Shown: positions 31,749-36,654 of the stretch, one piece after another | Layout of the letters: the number at the start of each line of letters is the position of its first letter | How positions within the stretch are numbered: position 1 is the stretch's first letter | NCBI GenBank assembly: GCA_016927495.1 | Contig: JAFGMP010000118.1 | Span: 1-36,654 of the forward strand | DNA from: Candidatus Latescibacterota bacterium | GTDB taxonomy: Bacteria > Latescibacterota > Latescibacteria > Latescibacterales > Latescibacteraceae | Length of the DNA: 36,654 nucleotides | Reading direction: 5' to 3' | Notes under the pieces: generated by a model | Database searches by the model: none | Told to the model about the DNA's origin: nothing | The model's input: the letters and a program-made list of their open reading frames with translations, nothing else | Position numbers and translations under genes: made by a program

Positions 31749-32990
31749 TTACCGTAATCCACACCATTCTTGTATAAACAGAATTAATACTGCAGATTCC
31801 AAGTTAATTTTATCAAGTATAACATGTTCATGATCGGTATGTGCCGTCTCTATCTCACCCATGCCGGTCATAACTGTGGGTACTCCTAAGAAATTCGTAT
31901 AAAAGCATGCATCACCCGAAGCAGGCAGACCCTTAATTTCCATATTAACACCCATTTTTTTATAACAGTCTTGAAGAAGTTTAACGAATGACAAACCGGG
32001 ATCGATCCTGCTCATGTCATGTTTGTACTGGAATGTCATTTCAAAATTGTCCCTGAGCCATTGGGAACCACGTGTCTTTACACGTTCGATCATTTGATTC
32101 ATCACTTCTTCTTTTGGAGTCGTTAAAAAACCAAACACTCCTTTAAATACAGCTTTCTGAGGCGCCATTGCCGGCCAGTCTCCCGCATGAACCTCACCAT
32201 ATGTTACCGGCATCGGATTGTCAATACCGGAAAACATCGGATCATCATCCTTTGTCGCAGCCAGAAGTTCATCGTGGTAATCCTCGATGATGTTCATTGC
32301 CTCAACAGCCATTTTGAATGCACTGACCGTGGTTTTCGCAGATCCTGAATGACCGGCACGACCATTAACCGTTCCGGTAAACCAGACAGCGCCCCGTGAT
32401 GATGTGTATATTCCGCCGCCGCCATCTATATTGATACAGCAATCCGCCTTTTCATCCGTACGGATAAAGTTCAGTGTTCCGTTACCCCCGGTTTCCTCCT
32501 CGATCACAATATGAAAAATAACATCACCCTTTGGTTTAACTCCAAGCTTTTTCATTGCTTTGAGCATAGTCCACATAACTGCTATTTCGCCTTTATCATC
32601 TGAAGCGCCTCTCCCATACATGGCGCCGTCTTTTATGTAGGGATCAAACGGGCGATCGTGCCCGGCCGACGGAGGGACCACATCGACATGCGCATTGAAT
32701 ATTACGCTTTTACCGGTACCGTCGCCTTTTAATACAAGCCTTAAATCGGGTCTGCCCTCGTATGGCCTCTCATCCATCCTGAACTGATAATCGGGATCAT
32801 TCACGATAGCTTCAGGCACCGGCACCTTTTCACAGATATCGGTAATATCTTTGAATTGATCATAGAGCCAGTCTATGGCGGGGCCTTCATAACCCGGAGT
32901 TGATTCAAACCGTAAAAGCCTGTCTAGAAAGGAGGTCATATCTGTTTTCAGGCCGTTACAGACGGTACGGATTGTTTCATTATCGTGCAT
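31749..32990 (-). CDS. M20-family peptidase / amidohydrolase
   Basis: This metallopeptidase has 413 residues from the ATG at 32990, which has GGAG seven bases ahead (another ATG lies four codons upstream). Metal and catalytic residues of the family are visible: His101 and Asp103 in FNAHVDVVP, Asp131 in GRGASDDKG, the Glu pair in IVIEEETGG (164-166), and a late His in IETAHTDHEHV. The dimerisation domain spans about residues 190-310. The shape and GASDDKG suggest the ArgE/DapE or dipeptidase branch of M20. It is followed 33 bases later by the RraA-like gene, implying a shared catabolic pathway, and preceded by the six-PAS kinase gene on the same strand (about 90 bases). Confidence 0.93.
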   Translation of the reverse strand: MHDNETIRTVCNGLKTDMTSFLDRLLRFESTPGYEGPAIDWLYDQFKDITDICEKVPVPEAIVNDPDYQFRMDERPYEGRPDLRLVLKGDGTGKSVIFNAHVDVVPPSAGHDRPFDPYIKDGAMYGRGASDDKGEIAVMWTMLKAMKKLGVKPKGDVIFHIVIEEETGGNGTLNFIRTDEKADCCINIDGGGGIYTSSRGAVWFTGTVNGRAGHSGSAKTTVSAFKMAVEAMNIIEDYHDELLAATKDDDPMFSGIDNPMPVTYGEVHAGDWPAMAPQKAVFKGVFGFLTTPKEEVMNQMIERVKTRGSQWLRDNFEMTFQYKHDMSRIDPGLSFVKLLQDCYKKMGVNMEIKGLPASGDACFYTNFLGVPTVMTGMGEIETAHTDHEHVILDKINLESAVLILFIQEWCGLR

Positions 32991-33082
32991 CAGACACTCC
33001 ATCGATTTTTAATTGAGGATAAACGGGAATTACGCTTGTAAAGTTGATTCTTATCATAAAGAATAAAATACACAATCGATAT

Positions 33083-36000
33083 TTATTTATCATCTGTATT
33101 TCTATCTAAAACTTCCCGTACCTTCTCAGCCAAAGTTATCATATTGAACGGTTTCTGTATAAACTCCACACCTTTATCGATTACGCCATGATGCGCGATG
33201 ACATCCGCCGTATATCCTGACATAAAGATTGTTTTAATACCGGGTTTTATCGGTTGTATTAGTGTTTGCAATTCCTTACCGTTCATAACAGGCATCACAA
33301 CGTCGGTAAGAAGCAAATGAATTTCTCCTGTATAATCGTTTACCAGTTTGATAGCCTCATCGGTAGTATTACATGCTAAAACCGAGTAACCATACCGGGA
33401 AAGCACCTTTTGGGCAAGACTGAGAATATGCGGTTCGTCTTCAACAATCAATACGGTCTCATTACCTTTGAGCGGAATTCCCTGCATCTTTTCCACGATT
33501 CCTTCATGTTCACCCATAAATCGTGGGAAATATACTTTGAAAGTGGTACCTATACCCGGTTCACTGTACACATTAATGATACCATCATTCTGCTTCACAA
33601 TCCCATAAACAGTTGAAAGCCCCAATCCTGTTCCTTTGCTCTCGCTTTTTGTTGAGAAGAATGGTTCGAACGCTTTATCACGCGTTTCGGCATCCATACC
33701 TACTCCGGAATCCGAATATGCCAGCATAACATATTCACCGGGTGATGTATTTACATTCTTTTCATCGAATGTTTCATCAAGAGACACATTCCGGGTTTCA
33801 ATTTTAATTGTGCCGACGCCTTCGATAGCATCCCTCGCATTGACCGAAAAATTAACCAATATCTGGTCAAGCTGGGAAGGATCGATTTTTATGTTCCAAA
33901 GACCATCAGCCAAATCAAATATAAATCTGATATCCTCACCAATCAATCGGCTCAGCATTTTTTGCTGTGCATTGATAATCTTGTTTAAATTTAACACTTT
34001 CGGCGATATTATCTGCTTACGGGAAAACGTCAGTAATTGCCGGGTTATCTGCGTTGCACGTTCTGCAGTAGTTTTAATTTCAGTAACATCATCATAAATA
34101 CTATCCCGGGAATTAAGTTCCATTAGAATGAGTTCACAATTACCGGTAATGATGGTCAGAAGGTTATTGAAATCATGTGCGACACCTCCGGCTAACTGTC
34201 CGATCGACTCCAGTTTCAAAGATTGTCTGAGTTTTTCTTCGAGTTGTATTCTCTCTTCTTCCGCATGTTTTCGTTCGGTTATATCTTCTACAACTGTAGC
34301 AAAAAAACCTTTCTTGGGGGAGTATGCCAGAATTGAATACCATTTGTCTAAAGGTTCGGCATATTGTTCAAATCTTATTTCCTTATCGTTTAAAGCGACT
34401 TCAGCATATAAAGGGATCCAACCGGCCGGATCATTTTCGATTCCGGGAAACACCTCGGTGACCGTTTTCCCAAGAATATTTTTAGTACTTATCCCGGTCA
34501 TCCGACGATAAGCGTTATTGACTTCCCTGAAAATAAAATCCACCGGCTTTCCATTTTGATCAAGTACTATCTCGTGTAATGCAAATCCGTTGAGCATGTT
34601 ATCGAACAATGAACGGTATTTTCTTTCACTTTCCGATAGCGCTTCCGTAGCAAGCTTTTGATCGGTTATATCGATTAAATTGCCGATAATTTTTACAATT
34701 GTATCATTTTCTTTCTGCGCATAAGCCGTGGTTCTGACCCATTTTCGTTCTCCCCGGTTCGATGAAAATTTTACCTCCAAATCATACGGGATACCCTCAT
34801 TAACACAACGAGTAAATGCATTAACAATTTTCAAACGATCATTAGGGTCATAACATTCGATGCTTTTGTCTATTAGTTGCTTTGAATCTAATTCGTTTTC
34901 GCCTTTGGAGAAACCATGGATATTATAGACTTCTTCTGTCCAAAATATTTTCTGATCCGGTACATTATATTCCCATCCTCCGACTTTTGTCAATTTCTGG
35001 ACTTCATTGAGTAATTTCTCACTTTTTCGAAGAGCATCCTCGGCAAATTTTCGGTCGGTAACATCCTGTACTGTCGATATCATAACATTTTGATCAGGGA
35101 GCGGAATATTCATCGCAGTGACATATTTGTTTGTTTTTTCCTGAGTGGTTATTTTAATGTCGTTCCAAATCATCCGTTTCGGATCACCACTGTTGATATC
35201 ATCCAAAACTCTTGACATTATTTCCTGCCGGTAGTCCGGGTCCGGATATACCAATTCGAAGAAATGTTGAACAGAGTCAACTTTTTCACGAGGCCAGCCA
35301 TAGATATTCGCAAACTGTTTGTTCATGTAAATAACACTGCCATCGAGTGTGCTATTTACTGCAAGACCTATGGGAAGATTATCAAGAATAGTTTCGATAA
35401 AGATATTCCGTTCTTTTAGATACTCTTCACTCTTACGCAGTGCTTCTTCATTTTTTTGACGTTCACTAACATCACGGACAACAGCCAAAATTATCGGCCG
35501 TTCGTTCATAACAAGCCGATTCATATGTATTTCAGCAGGATAGTGAGAACCATCTTTCCTGAGAATATGACTCTGCACTTTTGCGGTATCACCGGTTTTA
35601 AGCGATAACCATATTTTTTGCCTGTCATGTCTATCTGCACTTTCGGGATCGATATCATTGACAGAAAAATTAAGTAACTCATCTTGCGAAAAACCCGTAT
35701 GTAAACATGATGCCTGATTTACAATCAGGAGTTTGCCATCCAAATCGAGTACAAATACACTATCGGGTAAATTTTCAATTAAAGCTCTGAATCGTTGTTC
35801 ACTATCAAAAAGATCTTTCCGGGTGCGTTTTCTTTCTGTGATGTCACGAGTTGTTCCATGAAATCCAACTGGCTTGCCTTCATCGTTTAGGAGCGATGTG
35901 CTATGAACTTCCACTGATATCGGGCTACCGTCACGACGGCGCATTACTGTCTCAAATATAATTCCCCGGTGTTTGTTAAGATGCTCCAGATGATGAGTCA

Positions 36001-36637
36001 TAATATCTTTCATCCGTTCCATGTATTCTTCATCGCAGTGGTCTGATAACAATGAACCGATCCATTCTTCCGGTGTATAACCAAACATGGTTTTGATAGC
36101 TGAATTAACATAGGTAAACCTGCCATTCATATCCATTTTCCATATGGCATCCAATGTATTATCGGCTAACAAACGGTAACGTTCTTCACTTTTCTTGAGC
36201 GCTTCCTCTGCTTGTTTCATAACGGTAATGTCAGTGATAAATCCCTCAAGAGTCTTTACCTCACCCTCACAAATTACAGTATATCCCTGTTCCCATAACC
36301 ATTTTTCTTTCCCCTCTGCAGAAATAATACGGTAAATCAGCGCATACGAACTATGTTCTTTCACTGCTGTCCGTATTGTGTTGTATACCATTTCGCAATC
36401 ATCCTTATGAATTAATTTATTAATGGAGATCGCACCATTACCAATGAAATCTTCGGGATCATAACCTGTTAATAATTTCGAACCACCGCTGACATACTCC
36501 ATGGTCCAGTCTTCATCGTTCTTACAGCGATATACCATACCATTCAGATTGTCGACCAGTGTATCGAACTGTCTGGCTTTTTCCCTGAGGCGCTTTATTT
36601 CTTCCATGAGCTCTTCACGGGTTGGCTTGTCATCCAT
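33083..36637 (-). CDS. Hybrid histidine kinase with six PAS domains
   Basis: This 1184-aa protein has no membrane segment, so it is probably a soluble cytoplasmic sensor kinase. Six PAS-type domains lie in series (about 18-145, 150-270, 280-395, 408-535, 545-665 and 675-795), with typical entries such as YRLLADNTLDAIWKMDMNG and FRALIENLPDSVFVLD, and PAC-like ends such as GTTRDITERK. HisKA follows with His821 (GGVAHDFNNLL), then HATPase (NFSVNARDAI, DSGVGMD, GTGLGLSTVYG), and a C-terminal receiver with Asp1112 (LLLTDVVMPVMNG). The start is an ATG with GGGAG ahead; only 17 bases of the window lie beyond it. A separate HPt protein or transcription regulator is not visible here. Signals are probably small ligands, redox state or light, but none can be named. 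Confidence 0.94.
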   Translation of the reverse strand: MDDKPTREELMEEIKRLREKARQFDTLVDNLNGMVYRCKNDEDWTMEYVSGGSKLLTGYDPEDFIGNGAISINKLIHKDDCEMVYNTIRTAVKEHSSYALIYRIISAEGKEKWLWEQGYTVICEGEVKTLEGFITDITVMKQAEEALKKSEERYRLLADNTLDAIWKMDMNGRFTYVNSAIKTMFGYTPEEWIGSLLSDHCDEEYMERMKDIMTHHLEHLNKHRGIIFETVMRRRDGSPISVEVHSTSLLNDEGKPVGFHGTTRDITERKRTRKDLFDSEQRFRALIENLPDSVFVLDLDGKLLIVNQASCLHTGFSQDELLNFSVNDIDPESADRHDRQKIWLSLKTGDTAKVQSHILRKDGSHYPAEIHMNRLVMNERPIILAVVRDVSERQKNEEALRKSEEYLKERNIFIETILDNLPIGLAVNSTLDGSVIYMNKQFANIYGWPREKVDSVQHFFELVYPDPDYRQEIMSRVLDDINSGDPKRMIWNDIKITTQEKTNKYVTAMNIPLPDQNVMISTVQDVTDRKFAEDALRKSEKLLNEVQKLTKVGGWEYNVPDQKIFWTEEVYNIHGFSKGENELDSKQLIDKSIECYDPNDRLKIVNAFTRCVNEGIPYDLEVKFSSNRGERKWVRTTAYAQKENDTIVKIIGNLIDITDQKLATEALSESERKYRSLFDNMLNGFALHEIVLDQNGKPVDFIFREVNNAYRRMTGISTKNILGKTVTEVFPGIENDPAGWIPLYAEVALNDKEIRFEQYAEPLDKWYSILAYSPKKGFFATVVEDITERKHAEEERIQLEEKLRQSLKLESIGQLAGGVAHDFNNLLTIITGNCELILMELNSRDSIYDDVTEIKTTAERATQITRQLLTFSRKQIISPKVLNLNKIINAQQKMLSRLIGEDIRFIFDLADGLWNIKIDPSQLDQILVNFSVNARDAIEGVGTIKIETRNVSLDETFDEKNVNTSPGEYVMLAYSDSGVGMDAETRDKAFEPFFSTKSESKGTGLGLSTVYGIVKQNDGIINVYSEPGIGTTFKVYFPRFMGEHEGIVEKMQGIPLKGNETVLIVEDEPHILSLAQKVLSRYGYSVLACNTTDEAIKLVNDYTGEIHLLLTDVVMPVMNGKELQTLIQPIKPGIKTIFMSGYTADVIAHHGVIDKGVEFIQKPFNMITLAEKVREVLDRNTDDK

Positions 36638-36654
36638 AGTAAAAGCTCCCGATA

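Overview
The window is a chromosomal fragment of an uncultivated-type Gram-negative bacterium. The evidence is a C-terminal domain of the type IX secretion (Por) style on one secreted protein, twin-arginine and lipoprotein signals, a LolA-like periplasmic protein, and a gene mix (DUF4838, DUF362, RraA-like, M20 peptidases, sugar-phosphate isomerase/epimerase-like TIM barrel, large hybrid histidine kinases) that I associate with candidate phyla of the Fibrobacterota-Bacteroidota sphere, such as Latescibacterota. That placement is inference from gene content, because no rRNA or universal marker gene is present. I see no tRNA, rRNA, CRISPR array, transposase or prophage.

Layout. 1-90: tail of a gene entering from the left. 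278-2841 (-): NCS1-type transporter followed by an M20 amidohydrolase, probably one operon. 2.9-4.9 kb: an AT-rich accessory patch with an orphan PD-(D/E)XK-like protein, a remnant resembling a DUF4160 C-terminus, and a DUF559 (Vsr-like) nuclease gene bracketed by two copies of a ~126-bp inverted-repeat element. 4911-11536: Tat-exported DUF362 protein (-), an SH3/NlpC-P60 protein whose catalytic cysteine is replaced (+), a large DUF4838 protein (+) and a DUF5009-type membrane acyltransferase (-). 11.8-17.5 kb: AT-rich region with a small unknown protein, a Yip1-domain membrane protein, two cyclic-nucleotide-binding-domain proteins, an Ig-like lipoprotein and a zinc-finger/coiled-coil protein. 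17741-24065 (-): a minus-strand block made of an HTH-receiver regulator, a hybrid kinase carrying a periplasmic beta-propeller, a structured intergenic leader, a secreted FlgD-Ig/T9SS-type protein, a 36-aa ORF and a small secreted protein. 24.4-31.0 kb: LolA-like protein, Tat-exported TIM-barrel protein, HDOD protein, third cyclic-nucleotide-binding protein, cardiolipin synthase and a divergent NAPE-PLD-like metallo-hydrolase. 31044-36637 (-): six-PAS hybrid kinase, M20 peptidase and RraA-like protein.

How the genes fit together. Two M20 genes each sit with a small-molecule gene (an NCS1 permease; an RraA-like aldolase/decarboxylase), pointing to catabolism of amide- or carboxylate-bearing nitrogen compounds. 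The exported TIM-barrel, DUF4838, DUF362 and NlpC-like proteins point to extracytoplasmic processing of glycans or polymers. The signalling load is high: two hybrid kinases, one separate regulator, three small cyclic-nucleotide-binding proteins and an HDOD protein.

The most unusual structure is the DUF559 nuclease gene framed by paired inverted-repeat elements (4253-4897). Next are the NlpC/P60 fold with a Cys-to-Glu change at the nucleophile, the propeller-bearing kinase, and the structured leader with a mini-ORF upstream of the secreted protein. All functional calls are from reading the translations; no database search was possible.
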